Shown here: positions 33,607 through 42,263 of the stretch, one piece after another
Layout of the letters: every line of letters begins with the position of its first letter
Numbering within the stretch: the first letter of the stretch is position 1
NCBI RefSeq assembly: GCF_014648435.1
Contig: NZ_BMRC01000049.1
Coordinates: forward strand, 1 to 51,190
Direction of reading: 5' to 3'
From: Nonomuraea spiralis
GTDB lineage: Bacteria; Actinomycetota; Actinomycetes; Streptosporangiales; Streptosporangiaceae
Length of the DNA stretch: 51,190 bases
Notes under the pieces: model-generated
Databases searched by the model: none
The model's input: the letters and a program-made list of their open reading frames with translations, nothing else
Told to the model about the DNA's origin: nothing
Made by a program: the position numbers and the translations under genes

Positions 33607-34218
33607 TCATGAGAGGGATGCGAACCATCGCCCCGCCGCGTTCCAGCGTTCGACGGTGGGGAACCCGGATCGCCTGGCTAGGGGGCCGATATCGTCGATC
33701 GAGACGGTTGCCCAGGTGAACCAGTCGCCCGTGCGCCCGGCCTGGCGCAGCCGCAGGGTGTGAACCCCGCTCTGTGAACCCGGTGGCGAGAGTTCGGCGA
33801 TCACTTTTCCTTCCGGCCTGACCAGCTCGCGCAGGCGCCGGAGGAGGACCGCCGGGTCGCCACCGATGCCGATGTTGCCGTCGACCAGGAGCGCCTCCGC
33901 CCACCACCCGGTTCCCGGAAGGGGTTCGAAGATGCACCTGCGCAGCGCCAGGCCGCCCGCGCGGCGGGTCAGCTCCACGGCCAGAGGTGTGATGTCGATG
34001 CCCAGAGAGGGAATCCCCATCCGGGTAAGCGCCACAGTCAGTCTTCCTGGCCCCGAACCGACATCGAGAGTGGGTCCGCCGCATCGGGCCAGAATGTGCT
34101 CGTCGCCCTCGTTGTACCGGAGCCAGCGCATGGCGGAGAGTGGCTGCATTCGGCCGTCGGCATATTCGATTTCTACGCTTTCGCCGTTGAGAGAATCCTC
34201 GTAGAAAGCGCCGATCAC
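33607..34218 (-). CDS. Class I SAM-dependent methyltransferase
   Basis: A 203-residue methyltransferase from GTG 34218, with GGAAGAG upstream. Motif I is PTLDVGSGPGRLTVAL, motif II IPSLGIDITPLAVEL, and a post-I acidic segment is present. Unusually the segment LLVDGNIGIGGDPAVLLRRL stands where the catalytic loop is expected. The substrate is unknown. It is divergent from the glycosyltransferase operon at 34561; from memory, genes of this kind recur beside such operons in actinomycetes, so it may modify the same product. Confidence 0.8.
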   Translation of the reverse strand: MIGAFYEDSLNGESVEIEYADGRMQPLSAMRWLRYNEGDEHILARCGGPTLDVGSGPGRLTVALTRMGIPSLGIDITPLAVELTRRAGGLALRRCIFEPLPGTGWWAEALLVDGNIGIGGDPAVLLRRLRELVRPEGKVIAELSPPGSQSGVHTLRLRQAGRTGDWFTWATVSIDDIGPLARRSGFPTVERWNAAGRWFASLS

Positions 34219-34560
34219 GCGACTCTTCCACAGCGGCCGGTGCTGGGAAAAGGGGCTGCTGGAATGTTGCCGCGACTACTGTTGATCATGTCGCAACATT
34301 ACCTCGGCAGGTCGGTGCCGATTCTTACGAAGCTGTTATGGGCGCGGAGTCGCAACAGCCTTGCAAAAACACGTCCAGCGCGCCTCAAGTGAAAAGTCAA
34401 GATCTGGTGCATGCCTTCCGGGCGTGCAGGATACATCGGCCATATCGCGCGACCGGCCGCCCTGGGAATCGTATCTTCGGGGACCCGAACTGGTCATTTC
34501 TCGGAATGACGTCATACTTTCGTAAGGGAAGGGGCGCTGATGCCGCGTTAGCGTCCACCT
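34219..34560. promoter_or_regulatory. Divergent promoter region of the envelope cluster
   Basis: This 342-base gap is the AT-richest stretch of the right half. It holds AATGTTGC/GCAACATT (34263-34270 and 34293-34300, 22-base spacer) nearer the methyltransferase, and the 10-bp palindrome ATGACGTCAT (34506-34515), 46 bases before the first glycosyltransferase ATG. Both are candidate operators for two divergent promoters. I cannot name the sigma factor. Confidence 0.45.
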
Positions 34561-35220
34561 ATGGAGATCGACGTGGTGCTGCCCTGCCTGAATGAGGAGG
34601 CAGCCCTGCCCTGGGTGCTCGGGCGGATGCCGCCCGGCTTCCGCCCGATCGTGGTCGACAACGGTTCAACCGACGGATCCGCGAGGGTCGCGGCGGAGTT
34701 CGGCGCGACGGTGGTGACAGAGCCTCGGCCCGGATTCGGCGCCGCGTGTCATGCGGGGCTGACGGCCGCGACGGCGGACGTGGTGTGCTTCATGGACGCC
34801 GACGCGTCCCTCGATCCCGGGCAGTTGCCGCGCGTCGCCGGGCCGGTCCTGGCGGGTGAGGCCGATCTGGTGCTCGGCCGCCGCGTCCTTGGTCGGGGCG
34901 CCTCCTGGCCGGTGCACGCCCGGCTCGGCAACGCCGTGCTGGCTCGGAAGCTGCGCCGCCGTACCGGTGCCGACCTGCACGATCTGGGGCCGATGCGGGC
35001 GTGCGGACGTGCCGCCCTGCTGGCCTTGGAGCTGGCGGACCGCCGGTTCGGCTACCCCCTGGAGATGGTGCTTCGCGCCGGCGCGACCCACTGGCGGATC
35101 GCCGAGGTCGAGGTGGACTATCTGGCCCGTACGGGGAGGTCGAAGGTGACGGGTACGGTGCGCGGCACGCTCCGGGCGATCGGTGACATGCGCCGGGTCA
35201 TGGCCGACAGGACGATATGA
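34561..35220 (+). CDS. GT2-family glycosyltransferase
   Basis: A 219-residue GT-A enzyme. It begins EIDVVLPCLNEEAALPWVLG, has the nucleotide-sugar segment IVVDNGSTDGSARVA, and the DxD-like FMDADASLDPGQL at about residue 80. It is short, lacks a membrane domain and resembles dolichol-phosphate mannosyltransferase-like GT2 enzymes (the RRFGYPLEMVLRA segment). It is the first gene of a tight operon with a DUF2064 protein and an epimerase, so a lipid-linked or small-molecule sugar acceptor is plausible. The acceptor is unknown. Confidence 0.87.
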   Translation: MEIDVVLPCLNEEAALPWVLGRMPPGFRPIVVDNGSTDGSARVAAEFGATVVTEPRPGFGAACHAGLTAATADVVCFMDADASLDPGQLPRVAGPVLAGEADLVLGRRVLGRGASWPVHARLGNAVLARKLRRRTGADLHDLGPMRACGRAALLALELADRRFGYPLEMVLRAGATHWRIAEVEVDYLARTGRSKVTGTVRGTLRAIGDMRRVMADRTI

Positions 35221-35221
35221 C

Positions 35222-35875
35222 GTGAGTTCACACCATGTCGAGAGCGCGCAACTCCTGGTGATCGCCAAGGAGCCCGTACCGGGAAAGGTGAAGACCCGCC
35301 TGACCCCGCCCTGTACTCCGCGCGAGGCCGCGGCACTGGCCGGCGCCGCGCTGGAGGACACGTTGCGGGAGGTTGCCCGGGCTCCGGTGACCCGCCGCGT
35401 GATCGCTCTCGACGGGGCTCCTGGGGCGTGGCTGCCCGCCGGGTTCACGGTCCTTCCGCAGCGCGGCGACGGTCTGGACGAACGGCTCGCGGCCGCGTTC
35501 GACGACGCCTACCGGGCGTCGCCCATCCCGATCGTGCTCATCGGCATGGACACCCCGCAGGTGTCCGCAGGCCTGCTGGCCGGTGCCGTATCGCTGCTCG
35601 GCGCCCATGACGCGGTGTTCGGCCCCGCGACGGACGGTGGGTTCTGGCTTCTCGGACTGCGCGCCCCCGACCCCGATCTGCTGCTCGGCGTGCCGATGTC
35701 CGAGCCGACCACGGGAGAGATCCAGTTGAACAGACTGAGAGAGGCAGGGCTGAGTGTCGCTCGAATGCCCTGCCTGACCGATGTGGACACCATGGCGGAC
35801 GCGGTCGAGGTGGCGGCCCTGGCTCCCCACTCCCGCTTCGCCGCCGCGCTCGCCGGAACGGCGGTGTTGTCGTGA
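35222..35875 (+). CDS. DUF2064/TIGR04282-type glycosyltransferase-like protein
   Basis: A 217-residue protein from GTG 35222, one base after the GT2 stop. The hallmark LLVIAKEPVPGKVKTRLTPP opens the GT-A nucleotidyl/glycosyl fold; IGMDTPQVSAGLL and VFGPATDGGFWLLGL follow. Members named for arsenosugar biosynthesis are uncharacterised in actinomycetes and are often paired with a GT2, as here. It may make or use a nucleotide-activated sugar. Its stop overlaps the next start as GTGA. Confidence 0.85.
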   Translation: MSSHHVESAQLLVIAKEPVPGKVKTRLTPPCTPREAAALAGAALEDTLREVARAPVTRRVIALDGAPGAWLPAGFTVLPQRGDGLDERLAAAFDDAYRASPIPIVLIGMDTPQVSAGLLAGAVSLLGAHDAVFGPATDGGFWLLGLRAPDPDLLLGVPMSEPTTGEIQLNRLREAGLSVARMPCLTDVDTMADAVEVAALAPHSRFAAALAGTAVLS

Positions 35876-36882
35876 TCGATGGCGAGGCGAAGGTACTGGT
35901 CACCGGCGCGGCCGGATTCATCGGGAGTCATGTGACGGAGGCGCTGGAAGCGGCCGGACATGAGGTGGTCCGCCTCGACCTCAGGACCGGCGACGATGTG
36001 CGCGACGCCGCCGCGCTCGACCGGTCGATGGCAGGGGTCGACGTCGTCGTGCACCAAGCGGCCAAGGTCGGGCTCGGCGTGAACGTGGCCGACCTGCCGG
36101 ACTACGCCTCGGTCAACGTGTACGGCACGGCCGTGCTGCTGGCCGCGATGGCCAGGCATGAGGTCGGGCGGCTGGTGCTGGCCTCCTCGATGGTGGTCTA
36201 CGGCGAGGGCGCCTATGACTGTCCGAGACACGGCCGGGTACGGCCCGCGCCGCGATCCGCCGCCGCTTTGGCACGTGGTCTTTTCGAGCCCCGTTGCCTT
36301 CGGTGCGACTCGGAGGTGGTCTGCGCCACCATCAACGAGGACGCGCCGGCCGATCCGCGCAACGGGTACGCCACCAGCAAGCTGGCGCAGGAGCATCTGG
36401 CCGCCAACTGGGCGCGCGAGACCGGCGGCACGGTCGTCGCGTTGCGGTACCACAATGTGTACGGGCCCAGGATGCCCCGGGACACGCCGTACTCCGGGGT
36501 GGCGGCGATCTTCCGGTCCGCGTTGGAGGCCGGTCGAGCTCCTCGGGTGTTCGAGGATGGCGGGCAGTTGCGGGATTTCGTCCACGTCCGCGATGTCGCT
36601 CGCGCGAACGTCGCCGCGCTCTTCGGCGGCCGGCCGGGGCTACTGGCCGCGTACAACATCGCCAGCGGAGAGCCGCGCACCGTCGGTGACATGGCGCGGG
36701 CGCTGGCCACGCACCATGGCGGGCCGGAGCCGGTGACGACGGGGGAGTACCGGCTCGGCGACGTCCGGCACATCGTGGCCGCACCGCACAAGGCGGCTGC
36801 GGAGCTCGGATTCCGCGCCCGGGTCGGTTTCGACGAGGGGATGAAGGAGTTCGCCACCGCGCCCCTGGCCCGTCCGGCGTGA
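35872..36882 (+). CDS. SDR-type NAD-dependent epimerase with Cys/His insert
   Basis: A 336-residue extended short-chain dehydrogenase from GTG 35872 (GTGA overlap). The Rossmann loop is VTGAAGFIGSH, the Ser-Tyr-Lys set is in LASSMVVYGEG and NGYATSKLAQE, and RYHNVYGPRMP is typical of UDP-sugar epimerases/dehydratases. Between residues about 120 and 146 an insert carries CPRHG and CLRC, a C-x2-H ... C-x2-C arrangement that could bind zinc. Such an insert is not part of the usual GalE/RmlB fold. It probably tailors the sugar handled by the neighbouring transferases. Confidence 0.87.
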   Translation: MIDGEAKVLVTGAAGFIGSHVTEALEAAGHEVVRLDLRTGDDVRDAAALDRSMAGVDVVVHQAAKVGLGVNVADLPDYASVNVYGTAVLLAAMARHEVGRLVLASSMVVYGEGAYDCPRHGRVRPAPRSAAALARGLFEPRCLRCDSEVVCATINEDAPADPRNGYATSKLAQEHLAANWARETGGTVVALRYHNVYGPRMPRDTPYSGVAAIFRSALEAGRAPRVFEDGGQLRDFVHVRDVARANVAALFGGRPGLLAAYNIASGEPRTVGDMARALATHHGGPEPVTTGEYRLGDVRHIVAAPHKAAAELGFRARVGFDEGMKEFATAPLARPA

Positions 36883-38351
36883 CCTCCCGCGCGGCGGGAA
36901 CGGCCGTCCTGCTGCTCGCCCTTGCAGGCACGCTCATGCTGGCGGTCGGCGAGGACGCCGTTCCCGCGGATCGCCACGGCCTGTTCTGGCCTTACGTGCT
37001 CGCGTGGGCGATCTTCTACGCGGCGGTGTGGGCCGTGCGCGGGCTGCCCAGGCGTCAGGCGATGTCCCTGGTGATCGTCGGGGGGATCGCCGTAGCCGTC
37101 ACCGGCCTCCTGTCTCCCCCCGCGACCAGCACCGACTCCTACCGCTACGCCTGGGATGGACGGGTGCAGGCCGCGGGCGTCTCGCCCTACGATCACGCTC
37201 CGGCCGAGGCGGAGCTGGTGCCGCTGCGCGATTCCTGGCTCTTCCCGCACGATGCCGGCTGCGAGGGACCCGATCGATACCCGCTGCCGTCAGCGGACCC
37301 GATGACGTGGTGCACGCGGATCAACCGCCCCGGCGTGCACACGATCTATCCGCCCCTGGCGGAGGCGTACTTCCTTCTGGTGCACGGGCTCTCGCCTGAG
37401 GGGGCTCGGCACAAGCCGCTGCAGATCGGTGGTGCGCTCCTGGCGCTCGCGACCTCGGCCGTGCTGCTGATCGCGCTCAGCAGCCGGGCCGGCACCCGGG
37501 ACAACGCTCCGGCGTACACCGCCTGCTACGCGTGGTGTCCCGCCGTCCCGCTCGAACTGGTGAACAACGCCCACGTCGACGCGCTCGGCGTCCTGCTCGC
37601 CGTCATCGCCCTGACCACCGCGAACAGGTACAGGGTGCTCGGCGGCGCGCTGTTCGGCGCGGCGACCGCCGTCAAGCTGCTGCCCGCCGTCACCGTCCCC
37701 GGAGCGCTCTCCGGGCTTCTCGCGTCAGGCGGAAGGACGCCGAAGCGCCGGGTGGTCGATGCCCTGGCCGTCGTCGGCCCCGCCGCACTCGTCGTGGCGC
37801 TCGCCTACCTGCCGTACGTGCTCGCCTCGCGCGGGTCGGTACTCGGATTCCTCTTCGGTTACCTGACCGAGGAAGGGTACGACGATGCCGGCAGCAGGGA
37901 CCGGTACGCGTTGCTGCGGCTGGTCCTTCCCGACTCGTGGGCGTTCCCCGCGGCCCTCGTCATCCTCGGGATCGTGATCTTCCACGTGCTCCGGCACGGT
38001 GACGCGGACCGGCCGTGGCGAGGCGCCCTGGTGGTGACCGGAGTGGGGTTCCTCGTGTTCACGCCCGGCTATTCCTGGTACGCCGTACTGGTCGTCGCGC
38101 TGGTCGCCCTCGACGGCCGGTGGGAGTGGCTCGGCGTCCCGCTGGCGAGTGGCGCGGCCTACATGGGCACCGGCGCCGGCGTCGGGACCATCGCCTACGC
38201 CCTCGCCGCACTGATGGTGACCGCCGGGTTCGTCGCACGCGTGGTCCGTCCTCCAACAGGCAGCGCGTACAACTCCCTGAGACTGCGAAGAGCGGCCGGA
38301 CATTGCCGAATGGGTGCCGGGACGTGGCTTTGGAAAGACCGCTTCCGGTAA
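36879..38351 (+). CDS. GT87-like multi-pass membrane glycosyltransferase
   Basis: A 490-residue polytopic protein from GTG 36879, which overlaps the epimerase stop as GTGA. It has ten or more hydrophobic helices. The segment STDSYRYAWDGRVQAAGVSP after the second helix has the acidic loop typical of GT-C enzymes, and HTIYPPLAEAYF is the 'YPP' motif of GT87/DUF2029 mannosyltransferase relatives. GT-C enzymes use polyprenyl-phosphate sugars on the outer face of the membrane. The last 30 residues are basic and non-hydrophobic. Confidence 0.82.
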   Translation: MTSRAAGTAVLLLALAGTLMLAVGEDAVPADRHGLFWPYVLAWAIFYAAVWAVRGLPRRQAMSLVIVGGIAVAVTGLLSPPATSTDSYRYAWDGRVQAAGVSPYDHAPAEAELVPLRDSWLFPHDAGCEGPDRYPLPSADPMTWCTRINRPGVHTIYPPLAEAYFLLVHGLSPEGARHKPLQIGGALLALATSAVLLIALSSRAGTRDNAPAYTACYAWCPAVPLELVNNAHVDALGVLLAVIALTTANRYRVLGGALFGAATAVKLLPAVTVPGALSGLLASGGRTPKRRVVDALAVVGPAALVVALAYLPYVLASRGSVLGFLFGYLTEEGYDDAGSRDRYALLRLVLPDSWAFPAALVILGIVIFHVLRHGDADRPWRGALVVTGVGFLVFTPGYSWYAVLVVALVALDGRWEWLGVPLASGAAYMGTGAGVGTIAYALAALMVTAGFVARVVRPPTGSAYNSLRLRRAAGHCRMGAGTWLWKDRFR

Positions 38352-38388
38352 GGAGACCGACAGCCGACATTGGATTTCAGGGGGATCG

Positions 38389-39735
38389 GTGCCGGATGCG
38401 TCGCATGGGCGCGATCGTGAGGTCAAGCCCGACAAGGAGAGCCGCCTGGCCGCGCGCCTCAGGAGGTGGAGCGGGCCGCCCGGGCCGTTCCGGCCAGAGT
38501 TCTGGCGCAGCCCGCTGCGCGGTCCCTGGCTGACCTCGGTGCTCGGACTGATCCTGCTGGCTGGAATCACCATCGTCGCGATCACCGGGCTGGTGTCGTA
38601 CGCCGCCTATGAGCCGAGACTGCCGGGCAACGACACGACCCCCGGCAGGGGCCTGCTGGGCTTCTACCTGTTCGACTGGCCCACGGACCCGGTCTGGTTG
38701 TACCGGGTCACCCAGGGCGCGCACGTCATCGGCGGGCTGACATTGGTGCCGATACTGCTGGCCAAGCTGTGGTCGGTCATCCCGAAGCTGTTCTCCTGGC
38801 CGCCCGCCCGCTCCGTGGCGGAGGCCGTCGAGCGGGCCAGCCTGCTGCTCCTGGTCGGCGGCGCGGTATTCCAGTTCGTGACCGGGATCCTCAACGTCCA
38901 GCTCTTCTACGTCTTCCCGTTCTCCTTCTACCCGGCCCACTTCTATGGCGCGTGGATCTTCCTGGCCGCGTTCGTCGTACACGTCGTCATCAAGCTGCCC
39001 CGCGTCATCCACACCCTGCGGACGTACGGCCTGCGCGACCACCTGCGCACCTCCGTGGCGGACACTCGCCCGGAGCCGCCGGACCCTGATGGCCTGGTCG
39101 CCACCGACCCGGCGCCTCCCACGATGTCCAGGCGCGGCCTGCTGGCCTTCGCCGGCGGCGGCTCGCTGGTCATGTTCGGCCTGTCCGTCGGCCAGTGCGT
39201 CGACGGGCCGTTGCGCCGTACCGCGCTGCTCGCTCCCCACGGGCGCTTCTACGGTACGGGCCCCAACGACTTCCAGGTCAACAAGACGGCGGCGAGCCTC
39301 GGCGTCACACCGGCCCAGACAGGCGAGTCCTGGCGGCTGACACTCACCGGACCGAACCGGCTGGAACTCTCCCGCGCGGACCTGCTGGCGATGCCGCTGT
39401 ACACCTACGCCCTGCCGATCGCCTGTGTGGAAGGCTGGTCGACCGTCCAGACCTGGACCGGCGTACGGCTGGCCGACCTCGCCCGCCTCACCGGGATCCG
39501 GACCGGCTCGACAGGTGTCACCACCAGGTCTCTGCAACGCGGGGGCTATTTCGGCCAGGCCTCGCTCAGCGCCGCGCAGGTGGCCGACCCGCGCTCGCTG
39601 CTGGCGCTACGGGTCAACGGCGCCGACCTGTCCCTCGACCACGGCTACCCGGCGCGGGTCATCGTCCCCAACGCTCCCGGAGTCCACAACACGAAGTGGG
39701 TACGCGAGCTCGACTTCACCCAGGAACGATCTTGA
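38389..39735 (+). CDS. Membrane-anchored molybdopterin oxidoreductase with cytochrome-b-like domain
   Basis: A 448-residue fusion. I chose GTG 38389 since GGGGGA precedes it; an ATG at 38314 would overlap the previous gene. Residues 45-210 have four membrane helices of cytochrome b561/b6 type with His112, His184 and His198 as possible haem ligands. A twin-Arg-like anchor SRRGLLAFAGGG starts at 247. Residues 300-448 are a sulfite oxidase-like Moco domain with Cys346 in LPIACVEGWS and HGYPARVIVPNAPG. The likely topology sends electrons between an extracytoplasmic Moco site and the membrane. The substrate is unknown. Confidence 0.87.
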   Translation: MPDASHGRDREVKPDKESRLAARLRRWSGPPGPFRPEFWRSPLRGPWLTSVLGLILLAGITIVAITGLVSYAAYEPRLPGNDTTPGRGLLGFYLFDWPTDPVWLYRVTQGAHVIGGLTLVPILLAKLWSVIPKLFSWPPARSVAEAVERASLLLLVGGAVFQFVTGILNVQLFYVFPFSFYPAHFYGAWIFLAAFVVHVVIKLPRVIHTLRTYGLRDHLRTSVADTRPEPPDPDGLVATDPAPPTMSRRGLLAFAGGGSLVMFGLSVGQCVDGPLRRTALLAPHGRFYGTGPNDFQVNKTAASLGVTPAQTGESWRLTLTGPNRLELSRADLLAMPLYTYALPIACVEGWSTVQTWTGVRLADLARLTGIRTGSTGVTTRSLQRGGYFGQASLSAAQVADPRSLLALRVNGADLSLDHGYPARVIVPNAPGVHNTKWVRELDFTQERS

Positions 39736-40244
39736 ACGGCCACGGCCGATGGGCCAGGACCTACGGCGCCCCCGCATGGCACTTGCTCGCACTCGCCCTC
39801 TGTTTCCTGGTCGCCGCCTACGCCGCCACCCGGGTGGTCGAAGCGGGGATCTGGCCGGGCTTTCTGGTGTGGTTCGTGGGGGCCGTCATCCTCCATGATC
39901 TGGTGCTGTTCCCTCTTTACTCCGCCGCCGACCTCGCCGCCCGATCTTCCACCGCCGGTGCCCGTCGCCGTGGTCGTACGGCTGCTCGGCCTCGGCGCCG
40001 GCCGCCGGGGCGGCGGCCGGCTCCGATCAACTACCTGCGCGTGCCGACCGCGTTCTCCGGCCTGCTGCTGCTGGTGTGGTTCCCACTCATCCTGAGCGGC
40101 GCCGAGCCCAACTACAGGGCGGCGGTCGGCTTGAGCACCCTCCCTTATCTCAACCGATGGATTCTGGTCACCCTGGTGCTCTTCGCCGCCTCAGCACTGC
40201 TCTACGTGCTGCGACGCCTGGCTGCGGGGCGGTTCGGCCGTTGA
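39732..40244 (+). CDS. Small four-helix membrane protein
   Basis: A 170-residue protein that I start at TTG 39732, which overlaps the oxidoreductase stop as TTGA; no ATG or GTG fits. Hydrophobic segments are HLLALALCFLVAAYAATRVV, LVWFVGAVILHDLVLFPLYS, FSGLLLLVWFPLILSG and WILVTLVLFAASALLYVL. A basic Arg/Pro-rich loop of about 30 residues separates the first and second pair. No known family. Its position suggests a partner subunit of the Moco enzyme. Confidence 0.75.
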   Translation: MNGHGRWARTYGAPAWHLLALALCFLVAAYAATRVVEAGIWPGFLVWFVGAVILHDLVLFPLYSAADLAARSSTAGARRRGRTAARPRRRPPGRRPAPINYLRVPTAFSGLLLLVWFPLILSGAEPNYRAAVGLSTLPYLNRWILVTLVLFAASALLYVLRRLAAGRFGR

Positions 40245-42049
40245 GCGCCCGGCCGATCGGCGACTACGCGATGCTGTCGGACTGCCGGTCCGCCGCGCTG
40301 GTCACGTCCGACGGCTCTGTCGACTGGCTGTGCCTGCCGCGTTTCGACAGTCCGGCGATCTTCGCCCGGCTGTTGGACGAAGAGGCCGGCTGCTGGACGA
40401 TCCGGCCGGGATGTCCGGCCGAGGTGACTCGCCGGTACGTCGAGGACACCCTTGTGCTGGAGACCACGTTCCGGACGCGCGGCGGCACTTTGGTGCTTCT
40501 GGACGCTCTCGCGCTGGGCCGTGGCGAACGTGAGCACGCGCTGGGCACGTCATCCCCCGGCCTGCTTCTCCGCCGGATCGCCTGCACCGAAGGGCAGGTG
40601 CCTGTGGAGATCGTGTATGCGCCCCGGCCTGAGTTCGGTCTCGTCCGCCCGCTGATGCAAACGGTCCGCGGCGGCCTGATCGCCCGTGGAGGCGCCGACG
40701 TGCTCACCCTGTCCAGTCCGGTGGAATTCCGGGCCGGCGGCTCGGTCGCGGACGCCCGGCTCACCCTGCGCGCAGGACAGAACGCCGGTCTGGCCCTGCA
40801 GGCCGGTCGGGCCTGGGCGCCCGACCCGCCGTGCCGTACCTCCTGGGCCGTCGCGCGCCGGATCCGTGACACCGTCGCGGGATGGCGCTCCTGGTCACGT
40901 GGCCACGCCGACTATGAGGGACCCTGGCGCTGGCACGTCAACCACAGTGGCAGGGTTCTGCGTGCGATGACCTACGCCCCGACGGGGGCCATCGTGGCTG
41001 CAGCAACCACCTCCCTGCCGGAAAGCATCGGCGGGGAGCGCAACTGGGACTACCGCTACACATGGGTCCGCGATGCCAGCTTTACCCTGCACGCCCTGAA
41101 CACGGCCACCTGCGAGGAGGAAGAGACCGCCTTCTTCGCCTTCCTGTCCCGCGCATGCGCGACCCAGGTCGATGCGGATCCGGACCTGCAGATCATGTAC
41201 GGCATCGGCGGCGAACGCGACCTGAGTGAACGGCGGCTACCGCATCTGCGGGGGTGGCGGGACAGCGCACCCGTGCGGGTCGGCAACGACGCCTGGCGCC
41301 AGCGTCAGCTCGACGTGTACGGCGAACTGCTCGACGCCGCCCACCAGACCTACCGGGACATCGGCCCGTTCGACCCCCTCACCCGCTCGCTGCTGATCGG
41401 AGTGGCCGAGACCGCCGCGCGCCGCTGGCAGGAGCCGGATCAGAGCCTGTGGGAGGTCCGTGGCCCCAGCAGGCACTTCACGCACTCGAAGCTGATGTGC
41501 TGGGTGGGACTGGACAGGGCAATCACCCTGGCCCCCGTGCTGGGGGCCGCCAACCGGGTCGCCGACTGGACGCGCGTCCGAGACGAGATCCACGCCGCGA
41601 TCCTGACCCACGGCTGGAATGAGCAGGCGGGTGCCTTCACCCAGACGTTCGGCGGCACCCAAATCGACGCCGCCACCCTGATGATGCCCCTGGTCGGATT
41701 CCTGCCGCCGGACGACCCGAGGATCTGTTCCACCGTGCGGACCGTCGCCGGTCAGCTGACTGACGCGAGAGGGCTGGTGTACCGCTACCGTTCCGCCGAC
41801 GGGCTATCAGGCCAGGAGGGCCCATTCCTGCTGTGCACCTTCTGGCTCGCCCACGCGCTGGCCCTCACCGGTCAGGACGCCGCGGCCAGGCGGACGTTCG
41901 AGACCGCCGCCTCCTGCGCCAACGACGTCGGCCTGCTCAGCGAAGAGGCAGACCCCATCACAGGAGAAGCAATCGGCAACTTCCCCCAGGCCCTCAGCCA
42001 CATCGGCCTGATCAACGCCGCCCGCGCCATCGGGGAGGCCCGGCATTGA
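40241..42049 (+). CDS. GH15-family glycoside hydrolase (trehalase/glucoamylase-like)
   Basis: A 602-residue protein from TTG 40241 (TTGA overlap with the previous stop); ATG 40271 is a possible shorter start. The N-terminal beta-domain begins RPIGDYAMLSDCRSAALVTS and SVDWLCLPRFDSPAIFARLL, typical of the bacterial GH15 group. The (alpha/alpha)6 barrel has GERNWDYRYTWVRDASFTLH, the general acid Glu in QEGPFLLCTFWLAHALA and the base Glu in LLSEEADPITGEAIGNFPQA. Actinobacterial members include the mycobacterial trehalase. No signal peptide, so it probably acts in the cytoplasm. Here it ends the envelope operon. Confidence 0.88.
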   Translation: MSARPIGDYAMLSDCRSAALVTSDGSVDWLCLPRFDSPAIFARLLDEEAGCWTIRPGCPAEVTRRYVEDTLVLETTFRTRGGTLVLLDALALGRGEREHALGTSSPGLLLRRIACTEGQVPVEIVYAPRPEFGLVRPLMQTVRGGLIARGGADVLTLSSPVEFRAGGSVADARLTLRAGQNAGLALQAGRAWAPDPPCRTSWAVARRIRDTVAGWRSWSRGHADYEGPWRWHVNHSGRVLRAMTYAPTGAIVAAATTSLPESIGGERNWDYRYTWVRDASFTLHALNTATCEEEETAFFAFLSRACATQVDADPDLQIMYGIGGERDLSERRLPHLRGWRDSAPVRVGNDAWRQRQLDVYGELLDAAHQTYRDIGPFDPLTRSLLIGVAETAARRWQEPDQSLWEVRGPSRHFTHSKLMCWVGLDRAITLAPVLGAANRVADWTRVRDEIHAAILTHGWNEQAGAFTQTFGGTQIDAATLMMPLVGFLPPDDPRICSTVRTVAGQLTDARGLVYRYRSADGLSGQEGPFLLCTFWLAHALALTGQDAAARRTFETAASCANDVGLLSEEADPITGEAIGNFPQALSHIGLINAARAIGEARH

Positions 42050-42263
42050 GCCCTGCGCTTGCCGGCAATGTCATCGGCCGGCGGGCATTACACGCACGGC
42101 TGGGTGTGCGCTTCTGCCTACGTAGCCGTCACTGACCTGACCATCGGCACGGGCGGGACCGAGTAAACTCGACGCCCTGCAGCGTCAGGACGCCGTGGAC
42201 GCCGAACGTCACCTCAGCGGTCACATCCGCCGGACGAGAATCGAACTGGCACCCGGAGGGCTT
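42050..42263. other. Convergent intergenic region
   Basis: No gene seen. The sequence near 42235-42246 resembles a tRNA T-loop on the minus strand, but no cloverleaf forms. No strong terminator stem is visible. Confidence 0.4.

Noticed and set aside
42230..42262. tRNA-like 3' end on the minus strand (GTTCGATTCTC as in a T-loop)
   Set aside because: The bases flanking the loop do not pair as a T-stem, and no acceptor, D or anticodon arms can be folded around it.
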